From Clitopilus passeckerianus (lineage: Eukaryota; Basidiomycota; Agaricomycetes; Agaricales; Entolomataceae): 64,000 nt of DNA. The translations under genes and the position numbers were made by a program. Of the stretch, positions 1 to 10,010 are shown piece by piece. The stretch's first letter is position 1; the number at the start of each line of letters is the position of its first letter. The stretch is from assembly GCA_944990035.1 (NCBI GenBank), contig CALYLX010000080.1:434001-498000 (forward strand). Reading direction: 5' to 3'. The notes under the pieces are model-generated. The model saw only the letters and a program-made list of their open reading frames with translations, was not told the DNA's origin and did not search any database.

Positions 1-491
1 GAAGCAAGGTATATAGATTGGAAATGCACCTATCATGTGTTCTCGCAAAGATCCTTTAATTCGTTATTACTGGTACGGACATAGATTTCTTACATCTTGG
101 GGTGGAGATTTTTACACTACCGCCCCATCAGGACCCTCGAGTTTGTTACTACTGCATGCATGTACATTTATGGCACACACAATGTTTATCCCTACACCTG
201 GTAGCTGCGAATATAGTCACCAAGCAGTCACAACCACCATCATCGATTCAAAAGCGAGGTCCAACAACAGTCTATCAACGGTCCGATCCATATCTATATG
301 CTTTGACCAGCCTTGAATGCCGGAGTTCTGCGTAGGGGCAAGAGTATTCATCAAGAGGTACAGGTTTCATTTTCCCACTTTGGGTGGCAAAGATCAGAAA
401 TCGAAATCGTCATTCCATGGTAATTTAATCTGGGGTAACAACGAGAACATTGTAAGTGCTTCGAGTTGGACGTAATCACGACAGTTCAACC
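1..491. other. Intergenic, no gene seen
   Basis: No reading frame here shows recognisable domains or a convincing exon-intron pattern. It lies downstream of the tyrosyl-tRNA synthetase stop codon. A gene whose body lies left of the window could have its end here, but nothing supports it. Confidence 0.5.
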
Positions 492-2189
492 TCATGATGT
501 CGCCTGTTCTGGTGATGCTGTCTCCTGTTTCTCTAGCTCTGCCTGAGCGTGCGCCACTGCTTCGGGAGTTGGCGCGGTATCCGCATTGGCAGATGCCTCG
601 TTCGCCACGGGCTGGGCATTTCTCCCTTTACCTGGTGGAGGCGGGTGATAGACCTTTTCCTGCAAGGAGCAATGATCAACATCATCCATTCATTCAATGT
701 GTGCACATGCCCCCACCGCAGAGGATTCGCGCTGCTCTGCGGAGTATCGTAAGAGCGCTCACCTTTTTCTTCTTGGGGTTCGCAGGTTTCGCATTGGGGT
801 CGGGGTACGCCAGCTTCTCGATCTTCTGCCACTCTTCGTCCTTCTCAAACGCGCTCCTAATCGGCGCGAGAATGTCGGTGATGGCTTTGGAGACTGCGGC
901 CTTGAGGTCCTTCGGATGGAGCTTCTTCGCGACGAAGTCGTCTACCATGTCTTGGTAGGTCGAGTAGTGCGTGTGGCCTCCGAATTTCTCGTCCCGCTCG
1001 ATGGTGAAGACTGTACCTTCCGGCGCGTCGTCTGTGATGAAGGGTTTCTGGTTGCCCTCGCCGGCCTCGAGGAGCTGGTCGCCCTGGATTCGGGCGATGC
1101 GAAGCTGGCTTATCGGGATAAGCACAGCGCCGACAAAGGCGAGAACACCGTTGTTCTCCTTGTTCCCTTCCTCACAGAAGGCGGATTTGACCTTTTTCTT
1201 GACAGCCTCTGCGGTGTCAATAAGGTCGATCTTGGAGTTTGGATCTGAGGAGGACATCTTTCCTCCGGAAAGACCTGGAACCATGGCATTCATCAGGTGG
1301 GCTCGTTTCTTGTATCCGAGCCGGGGGAGGTAGAGTTCAGCGAATGTGAAGATTTTTCGCTGCAAGATACGTCAATGGGCCATCTTGATTGCAGAGAACA
1401 TAGTCACTCACCTGATCCAGTCCTCCGAATTGGAAGTCTACGTCAAGGTATTGCTCATCAAGAGCTTGAAGTCCGGGGTATAATAGGCCACTAATGAGTG
1501 GACTTTCAACTTGTTTGACGACCTCTGCGCCGGCCTTCTTGGCATCGTGCTCAGAGACGATCGCACATAATCGGTAGTTGTCGAGATTGTATTCCTTTGA
1601 GAGTTGGTAAGTTGAACCCTTCACGAAGGTGAGCTGGGATGTTGGTATGCCGAGTGACTTGAAGACTGCTCGTAGCAGCTTCTCGTAGTAGTCGCAGCGG
1701 TGGTTGATGAGTTCCCAAGGCGCCTTGAGATTATCCAAGACAGCGTGAAGATCTATGATTCGGGGTACTGTAAGGATAGTTTTTGCGGGAAGATGTTACG
1801 TTTTCGCTGACCTGCAAGCAATATTTTAACCTGATACGAGGTTTTATATAATTGACCTGACTTCCCCGAAGAGATCTGTGACTCACTGCAACACCTGCTC
1901 TAAGGAAATCTGCGATCTTGGTCAGAGGTACGAAGTATCCGATATGCGCTGGAAGCAGGTCAAGCATCGCCGAAGAGTTTCAAAACACATGAAGACGTAC
2001 GACGTCCGGTCGTTGCAGAACCTATAAACCAATAAGTTACTGTCATCCATTCGTAGCACGATGCAAGCACGTACCCCAGTAACATTTGGGTGTTTTGCCC
2101 TCTGCGAGGATGGCTTTGATTAAATCGCCTCCAAGAACCTCTTCTAGCCTTCTTGTAATAAGGTCGTATTTCTCTTCTGCGTTGCTCAT
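492..2189 (-). CDS. TYS1: Cytosolic tyrosyl-tRNA synthetase
   Basis: Charges tRNA-Tyr with tyrosine for cytosolic translation. The start [19 protein letters not shown] is chosen because it begins the conserved N-terminal helix. Splicing a short second intron restores CYWGSATTGRPHIGYF, which holds the class I HIGH-like motif (PHIGYF). Further on are [20 protein letters not shown], the tyrosine-pocket region QFGGLDQ and the KMSSS loop ([15 protein letters not shown]). The last exon is a short Ala/Glu/Gln-rich tail, with no EMAPII-like domain, as usual for fungi. About six exons; stop TGA at 492-494. The exact exon edges after FLRAG (around 1740-1900) are uncertain, because I could not fix one splice pair there. 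Length is about 390 codons, close to the family norm. Family assignment is certain. Confidence 0.95.
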
Positions 2190-3713
2190 CGTGGACAGCG
2201 ACAAAGGAACAAAATTTGTAGCCTTGATCGGACAGTGAGTCAATCTGCAGTGCATCCAGAAATGTCAATGATCGAGGCGTATTTGGCAAGAGCCCTAGAT
2301 GTAAATAGCATTGCCACGTTCTTTCCGCCGTTTATCCGCTTTTGTCTGATTCGGCCTCTTGACCGCCGATAGCGAGTATTCGCTGCAGACGAGCATATGG
2401 TGGTAAACACCTTCTCAGAAACTTATATAAACGAGCAGGAGAACTACCAAGAAAGGTTCAAGCACTGAAGTCTGTACAAAACGGGAGAGTACTCACAAAG
2501 TGCTTCAACCAAGTTAACTAATACAATTGCCAATCCAAATACACCTATGCTCGGATTACCGGGCAGGTGTCCAGGCTACCGCAAGAGGGCATGACACCGA
2601 AACTTGTTGATATCACGATCCTGTAAGGAATACTCTGAGGAATTACTGAGGAAGGTCATGGTTGAATGTTGAACACTCATCGTCTGGAGCATGAATCCGG
2701 TCCGTCCTATCTCCCAGAATCAGCTGAAGAAAACCTCCTTGTGACTCAGGTAGCTGTAGGGCTAATATAGGATGCAGCAGCTTCAGTGCTTGTCGTTGGT
2801 TTTACGCGTCTTTAATTAGTATTAATTACGACGCGCCCACGTTGGTCTCGTGACCTTGTTGTGACGCGAAATAGCCGACCAGGCTTCAACTCGAACGACC
2901 ATGGTCGTCTTCTGGTTGGCTTCGCTTTCAGCAATACAGCATCTAAACGTCCCTCTGCTGCTCGTTCTGATAACCATGCCTCTCGCTTCACTTTGTTCAG
3001 AGATGGTTCGATGAAAGTACATCAAAGGATCTCTTGAACAGCGCCAATGGATGTCGTGGTGTTACAACGTCCTCGCAGTCCTCATTGGGGAAATGAGCCT
3101 AGAGGCGGAGGAGTCAGGAAGGAGCGCCATCCTACTATCAGGGTGGCCAAAAGGGCACATAATGACACTAAAGACACCACAACTTGACTTGGAACAAGGC
3201 CAAGCAATATTAGAAAAGGAAGCCTGGATTACGGCGACCGAACGCCTACTCGAAAGTAACAAGAAAGTAAGCAAAACAATCGTACCGAACGCACCTCAAG
3301 ACCAACTTACAATTACAGACGTCAACCGTTTGTCATCCCTCAGCAATCTTCACATGCACGGACTGTCTTCTCCGGAGCCGTAACTCACGTTTTCGAGTCG
3401 ATGTCATCTTGAGGTGGCAATGTGCTGACGGTCGGATAAGGATTCGCTTCCGAACTGCCTTGATCAGTAGTGCTTGGTGTTTCAATTCAAGGACTGGTGC
3501 GACTTTTTGTGGCGTCATGGGCATTGGCGTTCATGTCCGTGCCATAGTCCTCTTAGCCATGACTCAACCAGGTTCTACAACGCTCCATCCAGCCCGGAAT
3601 AGCGCTCCCATCGGAGGTTTTGACCTCCCGAATTGTAGTACTTAAGCAGCCACTCCGAAGAGCCGAAGGACACCACCGCTCCCCCTCTCCACAAGCTCTT
3701 CATCACATCCACC
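2190..3713. other. Intergenic, about 1.5 kb
   Basis: Separates the divergently transcribed tyrosyl-tRNA synthetase (-) and GST (+), so it must hold both promoters. There is an open frame of 110 codons at 3051-3383 (+) without recognisable domain or introns; I do not call it a gene. The 50 bases before the GST start are pyrimidine-rich (around 3665-3713), common in fungal promoters. Confidence 0.5.
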
Positions 3714-4536
3714 ATGGTTCTCAAGCTTTACGGTGCACCCATCTCCACCATGACCAAGACGCTCGCCGCCGTCTTTATTGAGAAGGAGGTCCCATTCGAG
3801 CTTGTCCTCGTTGACTTTATGGCCTCAGAGCACAAGTCTCCTGCCTATCTCGAGAAACAGCCTTTTGGACAGTTCCCTTACATCGTATGTATCAGATCAC
3901 ACACCTCGGATTGCATTATTGATCCATCATTATAGGACGACGACGGATTCATCCTCTACGAAAGCCGTGCCATCGCTCGGTACATTGAGGAGAAATATCC
4001 CAACCAAGGCACAAAGTTGATTCCTACCGACTTCAAGGCCAAGGCTTTGTTTGAGCAAGCTGCATCCGTGGAACAGAACAATTGGCACCCCTATGCGATG
4101 GCTGTCGTTACGGAAGGCGCATTCAAGAAGTATGTCCAAATGTCATTGAGATCTTTAAGTGGACAATAGCTGACTCTGAGTTCTTTTAGATGGAAAGGCC
4201 TCACGACCGACGAAGAAGCACTTAAGCGGAACATAGAGGCTCTCGATGCTCAACTTGACGTGTACGATAAGATTCTAGCTAAGCAGAGATATATTGCTGG
4301 AGATGTAAGTCCCTCCCGTGCTTCCAATACTTTGCCTCCGGCCTGAAAACTACGCTATCCAGGAAATCACCCTTGCCGACTTTTTCCACCTCGCCTACGG
4401 GTCTTATCTCTCTGATGCAGGCAGCGAAATTATCTACACCAAGCCCAACGTCGCGAGATGGTTCAAAGAAATCTCGTCCCGTCCTTCTTGGCACGCCGTC
4501 AAGGGCAAAGATAGCCAATTCAAGGGAACCGCTTGA
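3714..4536 (+). CDS. Glutathione S-transferase, phi-like
   Basis: Conjugates glutathione to electrophiles or acts as a ligandin, in the cytosol. Four exons (3714-3884, 3936-4129, 4190-4304, 4363-4536) join in frame to a protein of about 217 residues, the usual GST length. The N-terminal thioredoxin-like domain starts MVLKLYGAPISTMTKT, where a Ser/Thr in APISTMT would be the catalytic hydroxyl. QPFGQFPY then leads to DDDGFILYESRAIARYIEEKY, the conserved glutathione-binding ESRAI motif. The C-terminal all-alpha domain carries ITLADFFHL (N-capping box) and ends with the W-rich segment VARWFKEISSRPSW. The EHKSPAYLEKQPFGQ pattern is typical of the phi class known from plants and basidiomycetes. 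The substrate cannot be told from sequence. Confidence 0.93.
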
Positions 4537-4920
4537 ACTCGGCTTTCATACTTTGTATCTGTCGAATCGTTGTACCTTGCTCTTTAACATTGGAATATCA
4601 GCCGCCTGGCATCTGGCCAGTATTGCATCTCATTTGTTGCTCATCTCCCCAGCACGCGCATCGTGCCTCTAGCCGGTGAATGCTCTAAGGACGACTGATT
4701 ATGGTGAAATAATGAAAGGCTAAGAGTGTGTAAGTGCTTAAGCTTAGCCGTTCCATTCAGAAGGTTTATAACTGGGAAATATGGTTTCTCAGCTATTTTT
4801 CCCATTGTAGCTCTGCATTAGGCTGACAATCACTTCCGTCGATAGAAGAAAAAGCCGCCTGCAATCAGATGTGTCCATAGTTCGTAAATATATCCGATAT
4901 TATTGTATAACATTTCTGAG
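4537..4920. other. Intergenic between convergent gene ends
   Basis: Lies between the GST stop and the 3' end of the disrupted sugar transporter. AT-rich; nothing recognisable. Confidence 0.5.
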
Positions 4921-6377
4921 CTAGTGGACAACGTGCTTCTCGAACACCGTTATTGACTCTACTTCATCAAAATTGTACAGAGCTTCCAGCTTCGCATCCT
5001 TTTTAAAGAATACCCATCGTTTGATCCAGTAGGGCAAGAAGGTCTTGAGTTGGTAGGATACGTGGATACGCGTTGGCACGGCGAAGACATAGTCGAGTTC
5101 TTCGAGAGTACGTTGCTTCGTTTCTGTAGAACGTAAAACTCAGAATTATTTCCAGATATGAAGGCTCAATCCGGCTTAGCTGGCATCAGGAAGAAGATCA
5201 TGAAGAGAGCAACAACGTTCAAAGCAGCATAGAAGCCGAAAGCTAGAACGATTTCATTATTACAACATAATCAGCCAATGGGCGTAGATGTAACGCACCA
5301 CCCTGGGGTGTGAATGCAGCCAAAATACGGGGGAACGAGATTGACAGTACGGCAGCCCAGAACAAGCAGGTAGCCACTGCCCAAGACCTAGCATTTATTC
5401 GTCAGCCACGGTGACGATGAAATAGGAAATGAGTTTGAGTTACATTCCCACCTCACGATGAGTAAGTAGGAAGACCTCTGCAGAGTATGTGAAAGGTACA
5501 GGACCCTCTCCTGGGGAGTAGAAGGCGGCGAACATGAAGACGAAAAGAGCGATGCAAGGGATGCGGGCGCCGTTGTCTTTTGGAATCCAGAATGAGAACC
5601 CGGCAGCGAGCAAGGTCCAAGCCATGTTAGGGAAGGTGAAGAGCAGGAGATTGCGACGTCCGAAGGTGTCGATGGTCTGTGGATAACATTGGCTCAGGAT
5701 GACGAACATACGGAAAAGGTGAGAAACATACCCAAATGGCAGGAAAGGCGAAGACCCAGGTCACCATACCGAAGCCCCAAGACGCCAATAGTGCCTGCTT
5801 CGTTGTGTATCCAGCTTCAACGAAGATTGTGGAGGAGTAGAAGGCAATGATATTAATTCCACACATCTGCTGGGCGATCATGACGACAAAGGATGCAAGA
5901 GTGGCACGGCGGATGTGGGGTACGGTGAAGAGCTCGAAGAAGCGCGAAATGTAACTTCTGCCCTTGAGAACTGCGAATTCTTTCAGAGAGTTGGCAATGA
6001 ACATAGTATAGGTCACGAGCAGCCTGTAGTTCTGCATTGCGGAGGCGCTTGAAGGAATTCCAGGCGTCGCGGTAGCGCCTCTTCTTCATCAACCAACGGG
6101 GTGATTCTATAGAAAGTCTCGGACGAAAAATCATTGGTTAAAGGTGATATGTTTACCTGGGCAGAAGTAGATCAAGAGAGTGAGAGGCACGGCAGGAATG
6201 AAAGCGGATCCTATTTGGATACGCCAGGCAAGGGGATCAACTTGGAACAAGATCAGGTTTGCAATGAAGACTAACATGTTACCGAAGGCTGTCCAAAGCT
6301 GCCAGGACATGACGAGACCCCCACGAATGGCGGCTGGGGTATTTTCAGCTGCGAATACTCGGGATGTCGTTCCCTTC
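4921..6377 (-). pseudogene. Sugar-porter MFS copy 1, C-terminal half
   Basis: This is the 3' half of a sugar-porter gene closely related to the two intact copies at 11744-14138 and 15074-17407. It runs from [13 protein letters not shown] through the region around [48 protein letters not shown] and the end SITVFEKHVVH (stop 4921-4923). It is broken in two ways. Its upstream part ends abruptly in the target-site duplication of a DNA element at 6368-6377. A one-base insertion near 5985, compared with copy 2, shifts the frame between YYVHCQLSE and FAVLKG. The 5' half continues at 8588-9543. It was once a 12-helix hexose or polyol proton symporter; it cannot make a full protein now. Confidence 0.9.
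6368..6377. repeat. Left target-site duplication
   Basis: CGTTCCCTTC occurs here and again at 8588-8597, flanking the 2.2-kb insertion. In the uninterrupted paralogue (around 13190) the corresponding bases follow GGGATGTCGTTGCC and run straight on to the preserved flank. The duplication can be read as 8, 9 or 10 bases because the edge is ambiguous. Confidence 0.8.
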
Positions 6378-7139
6378 CGGTAACGAGAAATGTGCCACCG
6401 CTGGTGCGACGTGCGACTACGTGCGACTGGCGCACAGTGTGGCACTCCTTGCCACTTTTGAAGCGGAGTCTCAATAAAGATAGTCATGAAACGATATACA
6501 ACCCCAATATCCCTCTAGATTTAGTGTATACTATCTATTTTCGACCTTCTAATACCTATTATAGATTCTTAAACTCGACTACAACCTTATCTACTGTCAT
6601 TAATAGGAATCGTATGCATCCTTGACCTTATGCAAGCTCGTTGTGAGCGGCATTTAGCGGTGGGATGATAACCTCAGCAATGTATGTGAATAATCGGGGT
6701 CCAATATAGTTTTATCGGATACCTATGGGTTCTATCTACTGCATTCAGGATATTAAAGTCGTCTACCTGACTTTGTTCCCCAGATTTAATTATGTCAGGA
6801 CGTACGCTTGTGGTGTTAGGGCATCATTTCATCAGTATCGATTTCAATCTCCGCTTTGTGTTCTGTGGACGCATGCCCTTTCGGCGCTTCCCACCACATG
6901 GTTTATTAGCCTCCAATCAAGCGTCGATTTCTCATTTTCACTTGTGTACTTTGCCATTCTGTTGGTTAAACATATAATTTTGTGATAATTCCCCTCGTGC
7001 TTGGAATACTGGTCTCTTGATGGCATACTTGGCAACAACCTACAGTGCTTGACATTGTCAGACTGGGCACATCAGCATCTGGATGATCGTCTAAACATAA
7101 GTTTCTGGCTTGAAATAACATTGTGGTGAGTTTGGACTC

Positions 7140-7290
7140 TGGGCACCTGGTACGCACATTGGGTGCACATTGGGTGCACCTTGATCGCACCTTGATTGCA
7201 CTTGGCGCACCATCACCGCACCAGAGTTGCACCTCGGTGCACGTTGGTGCACGCGTCGCACTGGTGGCGCACTTAAGGTCGCACTAGTTT
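7140..7290. repeat. Internal cluster of TGCAC/CGCAC units
   Basis: About a dozen GCAC-containing units at roughly 10-13-base spacing, in the same orientation as those at the right end of the element (8440-8580) and inverted relative to the left end (6390-6440). Just after it, GCACTAGTTTCTCTACTG (minus strand CAGTAGAGAAACTAGTGC) resembles the left terminus CGGTAACGAGAAATGTGC. This cluster could therefore be the degenerate right end of a shorter element of about 0.9 kb. Confidence 0.5.
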
Positions 7291-7484
7291 CTCTACTGTA
7301 AAGGAAGAACCTAAGTATTTCTGGACCTTCTGAGAGTGCACGCCTCTGAACATTGTCAATGGATATATATGGTAATGTGATCGAATGAGTTTACCCGCCC
7401 GATCACTTCAGAAATGTACAAGCTGGGTGCTCTTAACCTGTTTCTATCACTTCGAGTGGCCATCTAACAATTTATAGAGCCGAA

Positions 7485-8057
7485 ATGAAACGAAAAAAGT
7501 TTATGGTAAGTGTTGCCAAATTTCCTCGACACCGACGGCTTCTGAACAACCCATAGGCCTTCATTAGGCATGTTTTCTCGTTCTGGGAGGATGAGCCGCC
7601 CGAAGAAAGCGAAGATACGGGTCCAGCAAAGAAGAAGAAAAAGACGCAGCATAATACTGAGTCAAAGGAGATCAGGATTCCGGTTCTTCGAAACAGTACG
7701 AATTTACTAGGTCGGATTTAAATTACCTGATCTGATCTTCATTCAGACAAGCTAGTGGAATTCCAAGTCATGCGTTCGGAGGAAGTAGAAGAGCTTGAGA
7801 AAGAAGAGAGGAAGAGGAAGAGTGAGGAGACCATTTCTTCAGGCTCAGGTGCGCCGTCTTATTTTTTACAACGCTAAATTCGTTTTGAGCGTTTATTAGA
7901 GAGCTCTTGGTCGGGTATTGATTCAGAAAGCGAAACACCCATAGCGCGCCTACACAGCCACCAAGTTGGGTATGTTCGCAGTTGTCCTGCTTTCAGACAA
8001 TTGTTCTGCATTTATTTTGTGCTATCGTACTGGGCTGTGGGCTGTAATGGATACTAG
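7485..8057 (+). CDS. Possible small spliced gene inside the element
   Basis: Starting at ATG 7485, four exons can be joined with good GT-AG introns: 7506-7556, one beginning near 7697 and ending in TTCATTCAG, and one beginning near 7850 and ending in TTTATTAG. Together they give a protein of about 125 residues. It begins MKRKKFM and contains IRHVFSFWEDEPPEESED, a KKKKK basic run, an E/K/R-rich stretch (EEVEELEKEERKRKSEE) and ends at TAG 8055-8057. The basic runs suggest nuclear location. I do not recognise the family. It could be a host gene fragment carried by the transposable element or a chance assembly. Confidence 0.35.
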
Positions 8058-8439
8058 CAGATGTAATACATTCAGATAAATTATAAAATTGCTATGTATG
8101 GCTGACGAATCTCCCTTACTGACTTGATTTGCCGCTGGCACCTTGAGGTTGGCGAAATCAGGCCTAGTCTTGACCTTCTGGCAATAATTACGGCACATTA
8201 ACGACAACCAAATGTCCTGGGGCTTTGGAGGTAAGATATATATACATTAAAGCACTTAAATTAAAATTTTGAGGCCTAGTTTCCTTTGCAGTTGTTCGGA
8301 AAACCGGCCTCAAAGGTGATAGACAACGTCATTTTTATTTCCGAACAAATAAATAGAACCCCTAATGAGCGATACATCGATTCAAATTACATTTAAACAC
8401 TATCTGAACGTAGTTTACTGCTCTATAGTTGCTTCTCTG

Positions 8440-8587
8440 TCCAGTGCACCTGTGGCCGAACCAAGATTGCACGCAGATGGACTCAGCCGCACCTCTGCAT
8501 AGCCACAAGGTGCACATATTTGCACAAAGTCGCACTTGCCGCACGAAGTCGCACCGTCGCACCGACGGTGGCACAAATCTAATAGCC
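8440..8587. repeat. Right terminal inverted repeat of element
   Basis: Contains TGCAC and CGCAC units and ends GGTGGCACAAATCTAATAGC, the inverted counterpart of the left end at 6378-6440. About 80 percent identity by eye over the outer 50 bp. Confidence 0.65.
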
Positions 8588-8597
8588 CGTTCCCTTC
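8588..8597. repeat. Right target-site duplication
   Basis: Second copy of CGTTCCCTTC (see 6368-6377), after which transporter homology resumes. Confidence 0.8.
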
Positions 8598-9543
8598 GGT
8601 CCCATCCCCAAGCCCAAGAGCAGGCGACAAACCTGAATGGGTGTTCAGTGAGCCGTGATAGGAGTGAAAGGAATCAAGGACATACAAAAAGCTGAGGCCA
8701 TGTTTGACATAATCCCTGACCAATGACACTGAAAATACAGAAGATTCCGCAGAAGAAGAGAGTTCCGCGACGACCAAGGTAGTGGTTGAGTGGATCAGTC
8801 AACCAACAGCCAACCAGTGAGGCTCCAATTTAGGGTCTGATTCGGAAGATGTGAGCCTAGTGGGCGATGACGTCTGAGAGGCTCAGTGAGGCTCACCCTG
8901 AATTGATGGTACCGACAATCCACTGGTTTCTGACAGAGTTGGGGTCGGTATCAGAAGAATCGATGCCAAACTCCACAGGAAAGGACAAGTTGGCGCCATT
9001 GGATCCTGTCTCGTCCCAGCCCCTGAAAAAAAGTGTCAGACATCCAAAAACTATCGGTCTTAGCGGGAAGGCTCACTGAACAGCAGCAGCCAGACTGCAT
9101 ACCACCACCGTCATATAAAGGGAAAAAGGTTGTTTCCACTTGTCTGGAGACAAAATAAATATCTGGATAGTCGACAGATGCTGTCTCTGACACTTACGGG
9201 TGGATTCCCGACGAATAGCTTCGAGATCAGTTTCGTCGAGCTCAGAGATGGTCTCAATTCCTTCGGACTCTGAGCCAACAGAGCACCTTTCTTGAGAAGG
9301 TGCTCCATGTCTTGCAGATCTTTCTCCCGGGCGAACTGCTCTACCTGGCGGAGGATCTTGTCCTTGGGGATCCCGTGTAAAGCGTTCTGGATCCTAAATA
9401 TCACACACATGAGGTTACAGAAGCTTGTCTAGTAATTGCCAAAGCTTACCTTGCCTGAACATTGTTAGCCAAGTCAAGCTTCCTCTGGTCTTCGAGACGT
9501 TCGACGGAGTGATCCTTCTCGAGAGAGGTTTTCTCGGAAACAT
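8588..9543 (-). pseudogene. Sugar-porter MFS copy 1, N-terminal half
   Basis: The 5' half of the gene whose 3' half is at 4921-6377. Exons matching copy 2 are visible: [65 protein letters not shown] and the region before [11 protein letters not shown]. Apart from the element insertion, two single-base deletions relative to copy 2 break it. One is next to the start codon (CGGAAACAT versus CGGAAGACAT, near 9540), the other near 9261 (GGTCTCAATTCC versus CGTCTCAAATTCC) in the second exon. The gene is therefore dead at several points. Confidence 0.88.
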
Positions 9544-10010
9544 GATTGAGTGCGTTGATCTGGGGGAAAGAGATGCAAACGTTCAACTTTCTAAATAAGT
9601 AGGAGGCCTCATATGGAGTCTTTCATTGTCAGGCGATAATGACAATCGATGACCTGCTGCTCAGAGGTTCTGTAACATCTGCGTCCTTCGCAAGCAGATT
9701 CATCAACTTCTTTTACCCTTCTTCGCCCGCCCAGAACAGTGTTGGGCTCCCGACGGCCTCAGCTTATGTTTCAAGGACCAAGCTATGTGAGGGATTTGGT
9801 TTATTAACAACGTCCCGCAAGCCAAATGAGAAGGATTTGCAACGCATGGCGGGAGACCAGGCCAGTTTTAGACACCAAGAGTAGACGGAGGTCCCTAGCT
9901 TTTAGACGGTTATTGCTTCACTCGTTGACATTTTGAAAGCCGACATGCTTGAATTTGGCTCATGTGGGCTCCTCCCTCACCAGAATGCTGGAATGCGTCG
10001 CATGGCGTGG
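9544..10010. repeat. Promoter region duplicated with copy 1
   Basis: From the start codon outwards for about 450 bases this stretch aligns by eye with 14139-14612, upstream of copy 2. Shared blocks include TGGGGGAAAGAGATGCAAACG, TCTGTAACATCTGCGT, TAACAACGTCCC and GGCTCATGT. The TATATAAG of copy 2 is replaced here by a degraded CATATG-like sequence. The duplicated unit therefore included the promoter. Confidence 0.75.

Larger units (their letters stand above)
6378..8587. mobile_element. 2.2-kb TIR DNA element in transporter gene
   Basis: Defined by comparison with the intact paralogue: the transporter reading stops at 6377 and resumes at 8588 with a 10-base duplication. The two ends are imperfect inverted repeats of about 50 bp. 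The left end reads CGGTAACGAGAAATGTGCCA; the right end read on the minus strand has TTAGATTTGTGCCACCG at the same place. Both then continue with spaced GTGCGAC units, which look like transposase-binding subterminal repeats. No transposase was found, so it is non-autonomous. An 8-base duplication would suit hAT or KDZ elements, 9-10 bases MULE; I cannot decide. A second cluster of GCAC units inside (7140-7290) suggests a nested or composite structure. Confidence 0.8.

Noticed and set aside
694..1365. Several long plus-strand frames over the tyrosyl-tRNA synthetase
   Set aside because: Shadows of the well-supported minus-strand gene; no domain features.
2822..3383. Open frames at 2822-3025 and 3051-3383
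   Set aside because: No recognisable domain, no introns, no promoter signal; likely chance.
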